Source of the DNA: Candidatus Bathyarchaeota archaeon | GTDB taxonomy: Archaea > Thermoproteota > Bathyarchaeia > Bathyarchaeales > Bathyarchaeaceae | Assembly: GCA_030608565.1 (NCBI GenBank) | Contig: JAUWDY010000003.1 | Coordinates: forward strand, 73,587 to 105,934 | DNA: 32,348 nucleotides | Reading direction: 5' to 3' | Part shown: piece after piece, positions 17,625 through 26,248 of the stretch | Layout: each line of letters opens with the position of its first letter | How positions within the stretch are numbered: position 1 is the first letter of the stretch | Position numbers and translations under genes: made by a program | Notes under the pieces: model-generated | What the model was told of the DNA's origin: nothing | The model's input: only the letters and a program-made list of their open reading frames with translations | Databases searched by the model: none

Positions 17625-17801
17625 AATGGTCTTAGTTGAAGCAGGGTTTTAACTTCCCAAGTAAACGGAAGTGTTCTCTCTATTCTCTGCCAGTCTAATC
17701 GATTCATTTCATAACTCCATAGAAAAATGTTTGACACATAATGACAATGATACAAGGCTTAGGACAACAATTATTATGTTGCTAGGTCTCAAGGATTGCG
17801 T

Positions 17802-18212
17802 CTAAGCCTGAGGAGGTCTATAATAGTCAGCAAACTTTGTCCCCCTGCTTGTTACAATGTTAATGTGGTACGTACTGTCTGAATCCCAGTTGTAGGTGAC
17901 ATTCAGCCATCCGTGCTCGCTTACTTCCAACTTAAACTCAAGTGGTGTAAACAACTGTGATGTGTGATTCACATAGACGGCGGATACTTTGATTGATATC
18001 TTACCCACATTTCGAAGATAAACCGCAATCTCTCCTGTCTTAAACCACACATCCTCTATGATGAACCGTTCACTCATATTTTCGCGAAGATTTTCGGTGA
18101 TGAAATACGTGGCGGTTGTTGCAATTGACATAGCAGCAACTGCGATAACCATCAGCAATAGATTGCTTAAAACGGAGCTGATCCCCCCTTTATTCAATAA
18201 TGTCTTTTTCAC
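17802..18212 (-). CDS. Archaeal type IV pilin-like protein
   Basis: The N-terminus MKKTLLNKGGISSVLSNLLL followed by MVIAVAAMSIATTATYF is a class III (prepilin) signal: a short basic leader, glycine cleavage site and a long hydrophobic helix that forms the filament core. The remaining ~100 residues are beta-rich (IAVYLRNVGKISIKVSAVYV), as in archaeal pilins and archaellin-like proteins. At 136 residues it is a small pilin. It is the last gene of the minus-strand operon with an ATPase and two platform proteins. No prepilin peptidase is encoded nearby. Confidence 0.8.
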   Translation of the reverse strand: MKKTLLNKGGISSVLSNLLLMVIAVAAMSIATTATYFITENLRENMSERFIIEDVWFKTGEIAVYLRNVGKISIKVSAVYVNHTSQLFTPLEFKLEVSEHGWLNVTYNWDSDSTYHINIVTSRGTKFADYYRPPQA

Positions 18213-18224
18213 TTCTTTTCACCA

Positions 18225-19040
18225 CTACAAGATGAGTTTAAAGACCAGGTACCCCGACGTTAGGAGGATGACGCAGTGTTTTAGACCAGCATTAACGGTT
18301 CCTTCACCCATCTTTCCAGCTGTGAGACCACTGAAGAAAGCTTGAATCACGCTCATATGAAAGAACATTCTTAAAGTGGCCTCAGGCGTCAAGAGGGCTG
18401 ACCCTGAAATTGGGAGTTCTCCCATCTGGAAAAATAAGCTTTTAAAGAGCAAGACCACGGTGAAGAGGAAGACGTAGAAAGCAACATAAACTATCGCGAC
18501 ATAGGGCCTCGTTTGAGCTCTGCATTCTTTATCTAACATTAAAGTTGACTGGATAAATTTACCCATTGGATCGAAGACTTTTTCAATTCGCCCCCCTGAC
18601 CGACTAGCCTCCACAACGAGCGGGACTGTTCGTCGCATCAACACGGTGTTAACACGCTTGCCGAAGGATTCAAACGCTTGTTCAAAAGACATTCCCCAAG
18701 ACATCTGAGCCACCATCTTCTTCAACTCCTTAGTTAAGGGTCCATAGCTCCGTTTGGAAGCTTCTTCCAATGCTTGTGGCAAGGTCATTCCAGTCTGTTG
18801 AGCTTGAACAACGCTTCGGAAAAGGTCAGGCAGGTGTTCATCTATGGATCTCCTCCAACGATAATCAATATAATCTAGCACCGCTGGAGGGAAAATGGTG
18901 ACTACCACTGCCAGTAATGCGTATTCGTCAAAGAGTGGTCTGTCCCAAAGTGTTACGTATGCGGTTATGATTATGGCACCACCTAAGATACTGGACACAA
19001 TCCAAGCGATTTTCTTCTCCCACTCTTCAATTCTAGGCAT
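18225..19040 (-). CDS. Type II/IV secretion or pilus platform protein, GspF/TadC type
   Basis: This inner-membrane platform protein begins MPRIEEWEKKIAWIVSS and has two early helices (about 14-32 and 37-52). A GspF domain follows (DLFRSVVQAQQTGMTLPQAL through VVEASRSGGRIEKVFDPMGK), and the C-terminus has further helices (about 180-205 and 240-270). Its ATG (19038-19040) lies two bases after the stop of the preceding platform gene, so the longer open frame to 19220 is not used. The split into two GspF-type proteins recalls TadB/TadC more than the single long FlaJ. Confidence 0.85.
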   Translation of the reverse strand: MPRIEEWEKKIAWIVSSILGGAIIITAYVTLWDRPLFDEYALLAVVVTIFPPAVLDYIDYRWRRSIDEHLPDLFRSVVQAQQTGMTLPQALEEASKRSYGPLTKELKKMVAQMSWGMSFEQAFESFGKRVNTVLMRRTVPLVVEASRSGGRIEKVFDPMGKFIQSTLMLDKECRAQTRPYVAIVYVAFYVFLFTVVLLFKSLFFQMGELPISGSALLTPEATLRMFFHMSVIQAFFSGLTAGKMGEGTVNAGLKHCVILLTSGYLVFKLIL

Positions 19041-19042
19041 AT

Positions 19043-19948
19043 TCACCGCCTTGGTGAGACAGCATCTAAAATTATCAAAAATACGGCTGATCCCACCGGT
19101 ATGCCGAGGTATGTCAGAAGATATAGCAACAAACGAGGATTGAGTAATCCTTGTCCTCCTCCACCTAACATCGCCATTACTGCAAGCATCACGACGAAGA
19201 TGAGGGGTCCTGCAACACACAGAGTAACGTAAAACTCCGCCAAAATTCCAAGGTTATCAGAGAATCGACGCATAGCAATTCGTTTTAATTTCATGTATTG
19301 ACGCGATCGAGCCACGAGATACTTCGTTAAGCTTCCTCCAGAGCGAATAGTAGCGATGAAGCCTTCAAGCAGCTCTTTAAACTTTACAGAAGGTGTTTGA
19401 TTAGAGGCAGACTCCAAGGCCGAAAAAATGTCAAAGCCGAAGAGTTCTACATCTCGTATTACGGTTTTAGCTTCATTTGAAACCGCCAGTGGGGCGTCAA
19501 CTTGGGCCAAGGAACGAAATATATGATCAGGAGGCACTCCTGCACCGGCTAATATTGCCATGTAACCTGTGGTGAAAGGGAGTCCATCCTCTAAGTTTCT
19601 TTTCAAACTATCTGCGCGATAAATGGGATAGACGTAGAAACCGATGATCGTTGAGGCTCCCGCGAACAAGCTTGCTCCTATTCCAAAGAGAAGTGAAGAA
19701 ATTAAGGGAAAATGAAGAAATGAAATTAAGATGAAGGAAAATGTTGTAAGAAAGGAAATGGAAACCAGCAAAGTCATAAGAATAGCTAAGCTAACGTATG
19801 CCCTGAAGCTGATTCTCATTCCTGATTTTCGTAAGTTTTTGTCCATGTCTCTAAACAGATGTAAGAATCGAGCGGTTTTTTCCCCAACAATTCGATAAGC
19901 AAGCATGCATGCCTTCTTAAGACTCTTTCTGGTGTCGCCTAAACTCAA
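19043..19948 (-). CDS. Type II/IV secretion or pilus platform protein, GspF/TadB type
   Basis: This 301-residue protein has a cytosolic N-terminus (CMLAYRIVGEKTARFLHLF), two helices at about 50-75 and 78-105, a GspF domain and two further helices near 225-250 and 265-290. The domain has the recurring pattern GLPFTTGYMAILAGAGVPPD and GFIATIRSGGSLTKYLVARS. It should pair with the next gene product to form the membrane platform driven by the ATPase. Its ATG overlaps the ATPase stop codon by four bases (ATGA). Confidence 0.87.
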   Translation of the reverse strand: MSLGDTRKSLKKACMLAYRIVGEKTARFLHLFRDMDKNLRKSGMRISFRAYVSLAILMTLLVSISFLTTFSFILISFLHFPLISSLLFGIGASLFAGASTIIGFYVYPIYRADSLKRNLEDGLPFTTGYMAILAGAGVPPDHIFRSLAQVDAPLAVSNEAKTVIRDVELFGFDIFSALESASNQTPSVKFKELLEGFIATIRSGGSLTKYLVARSRQYMKLKRIAMRRFSDNLGILAEFYVTLCVAGPLIFVVMLAVMAMLGGGGQGLLNPRLLLYLLTYLGIPVGSAVFLIILDAVSPRR

Positions 19949-21462
19949 TGCGCTCCCATCCTTGCTTTTCGATAAATGCGGATAGGATTAGCGTAATATT
20001 CTCGAATTACGGCAGCAACATCAGTGTATCTCCGAATCTTATTTCCCACAATCCATTCTAACACCGTTTTTCTTCGATGGAGCTCCTCTTGAATTTCCTT
20101 GGAATCAAGCCCCAGTTTTTTCATGTTTCTCTCCAAAATGTAGCTTCGCCCAGAATACAAGAAAACATCGTGCTTCGCATCCCATCGATATACATCATTT
20201 GTTAGAAGCTCCTTTGTCTTCGGATCCAGAGCCACCATCTCGGTCACGGTGAGAGCTCTTCTAGCGGGCTTCCCTTCGATCTCAGTCCGCAACTGAATCA
20301 TCACCACGTCAATCATAGAGAGGAGAGATCTAGGGATACTCATTGGCTCAGACTCCAAACGGTGAATAACGGCGTCCACAGATTCGGCGTGAACGGTGCT
20401 CATGCCTAAATGCCCAGTGGCCATCGCCTGAAAAAGAGTGTAAGCCTCTTCACCACGGACCTCACCTACAATGATATAGTCAGGTCTCTGCCTCACCGCC
20501 GCCTTCAAAAGATCAAACAGTGTAATGGCTCCCGTCGCTTTTTGTTCATATAAAAACCCAGGTCGCACAATGGATGGAATCCAATTTTCATGAGGTAAAT
20601 TGAGCTCAGCGGTGTCCTCTACGCTCACAATTTTTAATTCAGGTTTTATGAACATCGATAGACAGTTGAGCGTAGTCGTCTTCCCTGACGCCACGCCCCC
20701 TGCTACGAGGACAGATGCTCGATTTTCAATGGCATACCAGAAATACGCGGCCAGATCCGATGAAAGAGTGTTGAAGGAGATCAAATCTGAAATGGTGAGT
20801 GGATCCGCGCGAAACCGACGAATCGTAAATGTTGAGCCTCTTCTAGTGACTTCAGTTCCATAAGTGAGTTGGATACGACTCCCATCTGGCAAGGAGGCAT
20901 CAAGCATTGGACTTGCGATAGAAACATTCTTTTTGGCGAGGTAAGCTAGCCGGATTATAAACGAATTCAGTTCGTTAACGTCCTTGTATATGATGTTTGT
21001 AGGCAGAGACTCGTATTCTCTGTGCCAAATGTATATGGGAATGTTGACGCCATCACCAGAAATATCTTCAATCAGATGGTCTTTCATGAAAGGGTCGATT
21101 TTTCCGTAGCCAATGAAGTCACGTACGATGTAGTACATGAACTTGTCGATAGCTTCCTCAGCAATCTTTAAGTGATAGCCCCTTATGACTTCTCGAACTT
21201 TGTTTTTCAGATACTCCTCAGCCCTTTCTCTCGTTTCAAGGTCTTTAAAATTGACATCTATCTCCTCCATCAGAAGAGCTTTAATCTCTTTGAGCTGGGC
21301 CCCTTCTTCTTTGAGAAGCGTAGGCTCAATTACTTCATACAATATCTTCTGCGTATTGGGCTGCCTAACAACTGCAGCGTAGACGTAGGGCTCATTTATG
21401 GGATAAACTTCTCGAAATATAGAAGGCCTTTTTTCTTTCACTGCCTTTGCTTCATGTACCAT
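19945..21462 (-). CDS. Type II/IV secretion system ATPase (GspE/FlaI/TadA family)
   Basis: This hexameric ATPase powers pilus assembly. The N-terminal domain (residues 1-230) contains GYGKIDPFMKDHLIEDISGD, the archaeal GspE/FlaI signature. Walker A GGVASGKTTT is at 255-264, an Asp-box-like SVEDTAEL at 280-287, Walker B IIVGEVRGEEA at 330-340, and the His box GHLGMSTVHAES at 350-361. At 505 residues it is typical. It is the first gene of the operon with two platform proteins and a pilin. GAGTGA lies just upstream of the ATG. The 275 bp between this gene and the divergent DUF47 gene must hold both promoters. Confidence 0.95.
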   Translation of the reverse strand: MVHEAKAVKEKRPSIFREVYPINEPYVYAAVVRQPNTQKILYEVIEPTLLKEEGAQLKEIKALLMEEIDVNFKDLETRERAEEYLKNKVREVIRGYHLKIAEEAIDKFMYYIVRDFIGYGKIDPFMKDHLIEDISGDGVNIPIYIWHREYESLPTNIIYKDVNELNSFIIRLAYLAKKNVSIASPMLDASLPDGSRIQLTYGTEVTRRGSTFTIRRFRADPLTISDLISFNTLSSDLAAYFWYAIENRASVLVAGGVASGKTTTLNCLSMFIKPELKIVSVEDTAELNLPHENWIPSIVRPGFLYEQKATGAITLFDLLKAAVRQRPDYIIVGEVRGEEAYTLFQAMATGHLGMSTVHAESVDAVIHRLESEPMSIPRSLLSMIDVVMIQLRTEIEGKPARRALTVTEMVALDPKTKELLTNDVYRWDAKHDVFLYSGRSYILERNMKKLGLDSKEIQEELHRRKTVLEWIVGNKIRRYTDVAAVIREYYANPIRIYRKARMGAH

Positions 21463-21737
21463 TTAGCGTTCACTCTCGCCGATCTCATTCTTTTTAGGGA
21501 TGCGTTTTGCTATGGGCGAATGTACATTCACGAGAATAGTGTGTCATAAGACTTAATAAACTCTATGAACGTTAAATCACTTAAGTTTCCACTCACACCA
21601 ACATTTTGTGGACATTCAAGATTCTGGAAAATAGCGTCTGCAAATGTTTTTTATTCCCTTTTTAATGGTAACAATAAGATATTTTTTTAAGGCGTTCCCG
21701 CTTTACATATAGATGTTTCCTTGAGGAGGCAGGTTAG

Positions 21738-22400
21738 ATGGAGCAATGGTTTGTGAATCGCCGTAAGTCTAAGGTTTTGGATCTTGCGTATCGGCAGATG
21801 ACGCTTGCTATCGACACTGTCACTGAACTTGAGAAATCTATCATTGCAGCTTCGAAGAGAAACAAAGAAAAGGCGAAGAAGTGTATAGAACGGCTCTTTC
21901 CTATAGAGGAGGAAATTGATAACCTTAGAAGATCAGTGTTTGAGGAGTTGACGAGGGGAAGTCTGCCCTCTAATGATCGTGAAGATATCATGCATTTGGT
22001 TAAGAGACTTGATGTGATGGCAGATCATGTGAAGGATTCTTCAAGAAGCGTTTTGGTCCTGACCGAGGTTGAGGTGCCTGAAGAGATTTGGGGTATGTAT
22101 GTTGACATAGCTGGCAACCTAGTGGATTGTGCCTCTATCTTACGAAAAAGTCTTGAGAAATTGGGGAGCGCTCCGCATGAAGCTAGAGCTCTTTCGCAAA
22201 AGGTTGACCAAGTAGAGAAAAAAGTTGACGACAAATATTTAGAAACTAAAAGGTTACTCCTTAAACACGGTGAAGATGTCAATCCTGCTACATTAATGAT
22301 ACTTAAAGATCTATTGGAGTCTATGGAGGAAGTAGCAGACAGCTGCGCTGACACTGCTGACTACGTCAAAATATTAACGGTTGCTCGAGAAACTGCCTAA
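21738..22400 (+). CDS. DUF47/PhoU-like putative phosphate transport regulator
   Basis: This 220-residue all-helical protein has the PhoU-like pattern of DUF47: an early ELEKSIIAASKRNKEKAKKC helix, the metal-binding-like EEEIDNLRRSVFEELTRG (about 52-69), the RLDVMADHVKDSSRSVL segment, and the second half SQKVDQVEKKVDDKYLETKR with ESMEEVADSCADTADYVK. The family accompanies phosphate transporters of the Pit type; no such transporter is next door here. TTGAGGAGG ahead of the ATG provides a ribosome binding site, though the spacing is a little long. Confidence 0.85.
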   Translation: MEQWFVNRRKSKVLDLAYRQMTLAIDTVTELEKSIIAASKRNKEKAKKCIERLFPIEEEIDNLRRSVFEELTRGSLPSNDREDIMHLVKRLDVMADHVKDSSRSVLVLTEVEVPEEIWGMYVDIAGNLVDCASILRKSLEKLGSAPHEARALSQKVDQVEKKVDDKYLETKRLLLKHGEDVNPATLMILKDLLESMEEVADSCADTADYVKILTVARETA

Positions 22401-22427
22401 GCAGAGTTTGTTCATCTCATTAGACGT

Positions 22428-24206
22428 TTAGGCTGCCCAAAAAGGAGATTTGCGTCTCGTCACGTCGACAAGCTCGTTCAGAACATCGAGTCCTTCTGGG
22501 GATAAGCGATCTTGGAATTTTGTTAGCAACTTTTTTGCGTGTTCTTCAGGAACTTTAACGTAAAGTATATCCTTCTCGTAGATGTGTCGCCCCACAATGG
22601 GTTTGTCTAATGAGATAGCTACTTGCATTCCAGTTTTCGCTTCTGAGACGGCTTGTCCACGATCTTGAATTTGAATTATTTCGCCGATATTGCTTCCGTC
22701 TTCTCTGGCAAGCGTATATTTCGGTTTGATTTGGCCAGCTAAAACCTCGATTCCTACTATAGCGGGCTTGGCTCTCCTAAACACATGACCAGGAAGAAGT
22801 TTTATTTTACCAGGCTTGATCAATCTGGCGAATTCTTCTTGAAGACGGGCTTCTCTCTTGCTTCTCACCCATTTAGTGTAATCGTCGATCAAATGATAAA
22901 TGATGTTGTGCTGGAATATCGGGACTTTCCGATTTTTCGCTTCTTCTTCCGCGTCTGGTAGTATTTTTACGTTAAAGGCTATGATAACTCCGTGAAGTGG
23001 TTCATGTTCCTTAACCACGACCGCCTCCATAACATCTCGTTTAGAAACATCGCCAACATTTGCCAATCGTATTGGAACATTGTCTCGCCTCAGACTCTCA
23101 GCGATAGCCTCAAGGGAACCTAATGTATCAGTTTTTAGCACAATGCCTTCTATCTCGGTAGCAATTCTGATTCTTTCTATCTCTTCAGAGACGGCTTTAA
23201 CATATTTTTCAAGTTGGTTTTCTGATGGAACTACATATAACGGTGCACCTGCTAAGGCGTCTTCAAGATCCGGCGCCGCTATTTTTATTCCAGTCGCAGC
23301 TGAAACCGTGTTTACTGAGGAGAATTTGTCTCGAGGGTCTCGGATTTCGTCAAGCGGTTTGGGCAGAAGGACTGCGCGAACCTTGGTTACGAGGGGCTTT
23401 TCTTTCCCTCCAACAACAATGATGTCTCCTTTTTTGAGTACGCCGTCGTAGATGACAGCATTAATGGTGATCCCAAGTCCAGGCTCCTCATTGACTTCTA
23501 GAACTGTGCCTTTTGCTGGGCCTTTCGTCACTTTCAGTCGAGTTCGCAAGAATTGTTGAGTTAAGCCGACTAGAACTGCTAGAAGCTCGGGTATGCCCTC
23601 GCCTGTTTTAGCGCTTACTGGAACAACAGCCGCCGTTTGAGTGAAATCGGATATTTTGTCAAAGCGGTCTGCTCGGAAACCGATTCTAGAAAATGTTCCT
23701 AGAATTGTGTAGAGGCGATTGTCAAGGTCTTGGCGAACGTAAGGGTCTTGGGTTTGATATGATGTTAGAAATGGCTCGTTTGGTTTGGACTTCCAGCCGG
23801 GTATGCGGTCGATTTTGTTTGCTGCGACGAGAAATGGGGTTTTTCTTGCCTTAAGGATGTCGATACATTCATTGGTTTGAGCTTCAAAGCCCCTTAAGAC
23901 GTCGATAACAAGGATTGCGATATCTGCTACCCCGCCGCCTCTCTTTCTCAGGTTGGCAAAAGCTTCATGTCCCGGTGTGTCAATTACAAGCAATCCAGGA
24001 ATCCGTATTCTATGTCTCAATTTTTTTAGGAGAGGCCCACATATTTCCTCGAGTGTTTTAAATGGGAAGAAGCTTGCTCCGATATGCTGGGTTATGCCTC
24101 CGGCTTCACGGGCTTGAACACTGCTTTTTCTGATTCTGTCCAGTAGCAAGGTCTTGCCTGTGTCGATGTGACCGAGCACGCAAACGATGGGTTGCCTTAC
24201 AGGCAT
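22428..24206 (-). CDS. infB: Translation initiation factor aIF5B (IF-2 homologue)
   Basis: This GTPase promotes subunit joining and initiator tRNA placement. G1 is GHIDTGKT (12-19). AGGITQHIGASFFP is the switch I region, DTPGHEAF the G3, NKID the G4 and SAKTGEG the G5. Domain II, domain III and the C-terminal domain (EEFARLIKPGKIKLLPGHVF) follow. The 592-residue length, without the long N-terminal extension of the eukaryotic protein, is the archaeal form. It has no intein. A TATA-like box at 24273-24282 suggests its own promoter, separate from the upstream ribosomal protein genes. It converges with the DUF47 gene. Confidence 0.97.
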   Translation of the reverse strand: MPVRQPIVCVLGHIDTGKTLLLDRIRKSSVQAREAGGITQHIGASFFPFKTLEEICGPLLKKLRHRIRIPGLLVIDTPGHEAFANLRKRGGGVADIAILVIDVLRGFEAQTNECIDILKARKTPFLVAANKIDRIPGWKSKPNEPFLTSYQTQDPYVRQDLDNRLYTILGTFSRIGFRADRFDKISDFTQTAAVVPVSAKTGEGIPELLAVLVGLTQQFLRTRLKVTKGPAKGTVLEVNEEPGLGITINAVIYDGVLKKGDIIVVGGKEKPLVTKVRAVLLPKPLDEIRDPRDKFSSVNTVSAATGIKIAAPDLEDALAGAPLYVVPSENQLEKYVKAVSEEIERIRIATEIEGIVLKTDTLGSLEAIAESLRRDNVPIRLANVGDVSKRDVMEAVVVKEHEPLHGVIIAFNVKILPDAEEEAKNRKVPIFQHNIIYHLIDDYTKWVRSKREARLQEEFARLIKPGKIKLLPGHVFRRAKPAIVGIEVLAGQIKPKYTLAREDGSNIGEIIQIQDRGQAVSEAKTGMQVAISLDKPIVGRHIYEKDILYVKVPEEHAKKLLTKFQDRLSPEGLDVLNELVDVTRRKSPFWAA

Positions 24207-24272
24207 CTGGTTTACCCTCTTTTTTCATTGGAAACCGTGGCCATCCAGTCTCATCATGAGTAGTGCATCAAT

Positions 24273-24282
24273 GTTATAAATT
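24273..24282 (-). promoter_or_regulatory. Candidate TATA box for infB in the 24207-24493 gap
   Basis: Read on the minus strand this is AATTTATAAC, a good match to an archaeal TATA element, about 70 bp before the infB ATG. The 287-bp gap between eL24 and infB contains no gene that I can see, and in particular no trace of ndk, which often sits here in archaea. Confidence 0.45.
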
Positions 24283-24493
24283 GTTTCGCCAACAAGTTAA
24301 TGCCGTGAACCCATGAGGGATTCTAGTAGCACATTTCACTCAAGCAGACGTTTGAGGAAAAGTATTTACTTCAAGTATTGTATGGATGGAGATTTATGCA
24401 GTTAGAGTTTGTTGAAAATGCTTTGCTGTTTACGCCATACTCATGATTGGATTTTGGTTGGTTTTTCCTTTGAAAAGACAGGTGTATGCTCGA

Positions 24494-24691
24494 CTATGCC
24501 TTTCCTCTCTCTTCTTTTCCGAAATATTTTGTCCATCGGACCTTGCGTGAATCTCGTTTCAGTTTTGTTGAGCTTTTTCTGCATTTGCTTGAGCAAAACC
24601 AGAGGGTTGTTCCGTCGTTTTTTACGTACATGATGCCTGTGCCTGGTGGGAATTCGTTTCCGCAGAATGAGCATTGTCGAGGCTTTGGCAT
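24494..24691 (-). CDS. rpl24e: 50S ribosomal protein eL24 (L24e)
   Basis: This 65-residue zinc protein of the large subunit has the pattern [20 protein letters not shown] followed by FCSSKCRKS, the four-cysteine zinc site of the family (CxxC and CxxxC). A basic C-terminal helix ends in [13 protein letters not shown]. It lies 14 bp downstream of eS28 in the L7Ae-eS28-eL24 cluster conserved in archaea. Confidence 0.95.
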   Translation of the reverse strand: MPKPRQCSFCGNEFPPGTGIMYVKNDGTTLWFCSSKCRKSSTKLKRDSRKVRWTKYFGKEERGKA

Positions 24692-24705
24692 CAGTGAAAC
24701 CTCTG

Positions 24706-24924
24706 TTATCGTCGTCTCATTTTCCTTGCTTCGCGGTCTGTTTCTCTTAGCATGAGGATGTCGTTGGTGCGTACTGGGCCTTTTACGTTTCTGGTTATGA
24801 TGCGGCCTCGGTCTCTGCCTTCGAGTACGCGGACTCTGACTTGTGTGATTTGGCCTGTTGTTCCTGTTCGGCCGATTATTTGGATGACTTCGGCTGGTGT
24901 TAGTCCTGCTGCTTCCTCGGTCAT
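24706..24924 (-). CDS. rps28e: 30S ribosomal protein eS28 (S28e)
   Basis: This 72-residue small-subunit protein of the OB fold contains [20 protein letters not shown] and the near-invariant C-terminus [23 protein letters not shown]. Its ATG (24922-24924) overlaps the TGA of L7Ae (24921-24923), so the two genes are probably translationally coupled. Confidence 0.96.
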   Translation of the reverse strand: MTEEAAGLTPAEVIQIIGRTGTTGQITQVRVRVLEGRDRGRIITRNVKGPVRTNDILMLRETDREARKMRRR

Positions 24925-25307
24925 TCGCTGTGGCCCTTCTTTTTCAATTCTTCAATTTTGCTTGAGATTTCTTTGATTAATTCTGTTGCGTCGCCGACTT
25001 CGGTTATGCATACTGAGGCTGCTGATACGTCTATTCCTGCGGAGGTTCCGAGTTTTTCTTTGTTTGGTACGAAGATGTATGGGATTTTGCGTTCGTCACA
25101 GAGTATGGGTAGATGAGCGACGACTTCTGGTGGGTCTACGTCTTCGGCTATGACTACTAGTTTTGCTTGTCCTCTTTCTATGGCTTTGGTTGTTTCGTTT
25201 GTGCCTTTGCATGTGGTGCCTGTTTGTGCAGCTATTTGTAGGGCTTCATATGCGGCGTCTGCTATTTCTTTTGGTATTTCAAATTTTACGTAAAATGGTC
25301 TGGACGT
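24921..25307 (-). CDS. rpl7ae: 50S ribosomal protein L7Ae with an apparent ACG start codon
   Basis: The frame encodes 128 residues: after the start, [20 protein letters not shown], then [40 protein letters not shown] and [20 protein letters not shown]. This is unmistakably archaeal L7Ae, which binds kink-turns in 23S rRNA, box C/D and H/ACA guide RNAs and RNase P RNA. No ATG, GTG or usable TTG exists in frame between the upstream TGA (25314-25316) and the conserved body. Homologues begin M-S-K-P-F-Y-V-K-F, which places the start at ACG (25305-25307), with GGTGA six bases upstream. ATC one codon earlier is the alternative. A base error in the assembly could also explain it. L7Ae's RNase P role is notable, since rnpB lies only about 630 bp away. 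Confidence 0.9.
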   Translation of the reverse strand, partial: TSRPFYVKFEIPKEIADAAYEALQIAAQTGTTCKGTNETTKAIERGQAKLVVIAEDVDPPEVVAHLPILCDERKIPYIFVPNKEKLGTSAGIDVSAASVCITEVGDATELIKEISSKIEELKKKGHSE

Positions 25308-25423
25308 GATCCTTCACCCCTTTTTAAGTTTTTTGTGTGCTGGTTTTATCGGTGATTGGGTTTATGAATGTTTCGACGTTTTTGTGTTTGCTCTTTGTTA
25401 TGTTATATGATGTTATTCTCTCT

Positions 25424-25433
25424 CTTTTATAGA
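25424..25433 (-). promoter_or_regulatory. Candidate TATA box for the L7Ae-eS28-eL24 operon
   Basis: On the minus strand the bases read TCTATAAAAG, a strong TATA-like element, about 120 bp before the L7Ae start. It is preceded by two G-runs (C-runs on the plus strand at 25434-25451) that could form part of an unusual BRE or just be low complexity. The 25308-25606 stretch is otherwise T-rich on the plus strand and has no gene. Confidence 0.45.
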
Positions 25434-25606
25434 CCCCCCTATAGCCCCCCCTAATTTTTTGCTACATTGTGTTTGTCTCTCTCTAGACCCCTTACCTAAT
25501 TTTTTTTTGATAAGCTTGAAGTGAGTTTCTTTTTGTGGACAGCGTTTGAATATTGCTCAAGTCACGATAGGATTAGATGGGAAAAGACACGAAAAGATAG
25601 CAAAAG

Positions 25607-25879
25607 ATGGCGGCGGTGTCAGAGAACGCAGGTTTTAAGAAGAGTTTAAATGTAAATTCACATTACCACAGTGTTGCCACGTTAATTGAAGGGAATGCTT
25701 TGAAGATATGGCAAATCCTAGGTTCAATTGGGATTCTGGTGTTCTTTTTTTCAGCGGCGCTACCGTTAATTTTCATATACTTTATTGGGGTATTCTCAAT
25801 GAATCTCCTTGACTTATACAGGTGGTTTGGCTACGGTCTTCCTATATTTGAATCCGCTTCCGAGTGGACGCATGCATAA
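25607..25879 (+). CDS. Possible small membrane protein, 90 aa
   Basis: An ATG-initiated frame has one long hydrophobic stretch at about residues 34-68 (IWQILGSIGILVFFFSAALP, then LIFIYFIGVF), probably one or two helices, and a polar N-terminus. There is no Shine-Dalgarno sequence; GAAAAGA-type repeats precede the ATG. I recognise no family. It lies between the L7Ae promoter region and rnpB. The codon mix is acceptable but not decisive. Confidence 0.4.
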   Translation: MAAVSENAGFKKSLNVNSHYHSVATLIEGNALKIWQILGSIGILVFFFSAALPLIFIYFIGVFSMNLLDLYRWFGYGLPIFESASEWTHA

Positions 25880-25934
25880 CCGACCCTTTTCGTTCCATAA
25901 TTCTTATTCGTCACGATTACTCTGCATTTATATA

Positions 25935-26248
25935 GGCTGGTGAGCTGGCGGACGGCTTTCGAACGCCTATGCGTTTGAGGAAACTCCGCCCACCATGTAG
26001 AACTGCAACGCCTGCAAAGACGTGAGGCGAGAGCCTTGGCTCCGGAGCAGAAACGGAACGTCCATTCGGTGAGAGGACTATGAAGCGTGTTAAGTCGTTG
26101 AGGATGCTGGGTGGAAGCGGTGAAACGGCCGACCTGCAGGGTGAAAGGGCAAATAGGCGCCTGTGAATTTCTGCGGGAGGCGCGGGTAGCCCGTTTAGCT
26201 GAATGCCGTCTTTGAACAGAAGGCGGGTTACGTCCAGCACGCCAGCCC
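25935..26248 (+). ncRNA. rnpB: RNase P RNA (archaeal type A)
   Basis: The catalytic RNA that trims 5' leaders of pre-tRNAs. Conserved region I appears as GAGGAAACTCCGCCCACC at about 25977-25994. The 3' conserved region appears as ACAGAAGGCGGGTTACG at about 26217-26233. The ends pair: P1 GGCTGG (25935-25940) with CCAGCC (26242-26247), and P2 GCTGG (25944-25948) with CCAGC (26234-26238). GGTGAAACGGCC near 26118 fits the P15/P6 region. TATATA directly precedes the 5' end. Length is about 314 bases. The 3' last 28 bases serve as an attachment site for the adjoining element, which restores them intact. Confidence 0.92.

Noticed and set aside
18895-19220. N-terminal extension of the TadC-like gene to 19220
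   Set aside because: The extra 60 residues overlap the preceding platform gene and are Arg/Cys-rich nonsense; the ATG at 19040 lies two bases after the upstream stop.
19912-19923. GCATGCATGC in the TadB-like gene
   Set aside because: It resembles the accessory-region motif but lies in coding sequence (Ala-Cys-Met) and lacks the final A, so it is taken as chance.
24207-24493. Possible ndk remnant or tRNA in the eL24 to infB gap
   Set aside because: No NDK motif in any frame and no T-arm-like sequence; only a TATA-like box is visible.
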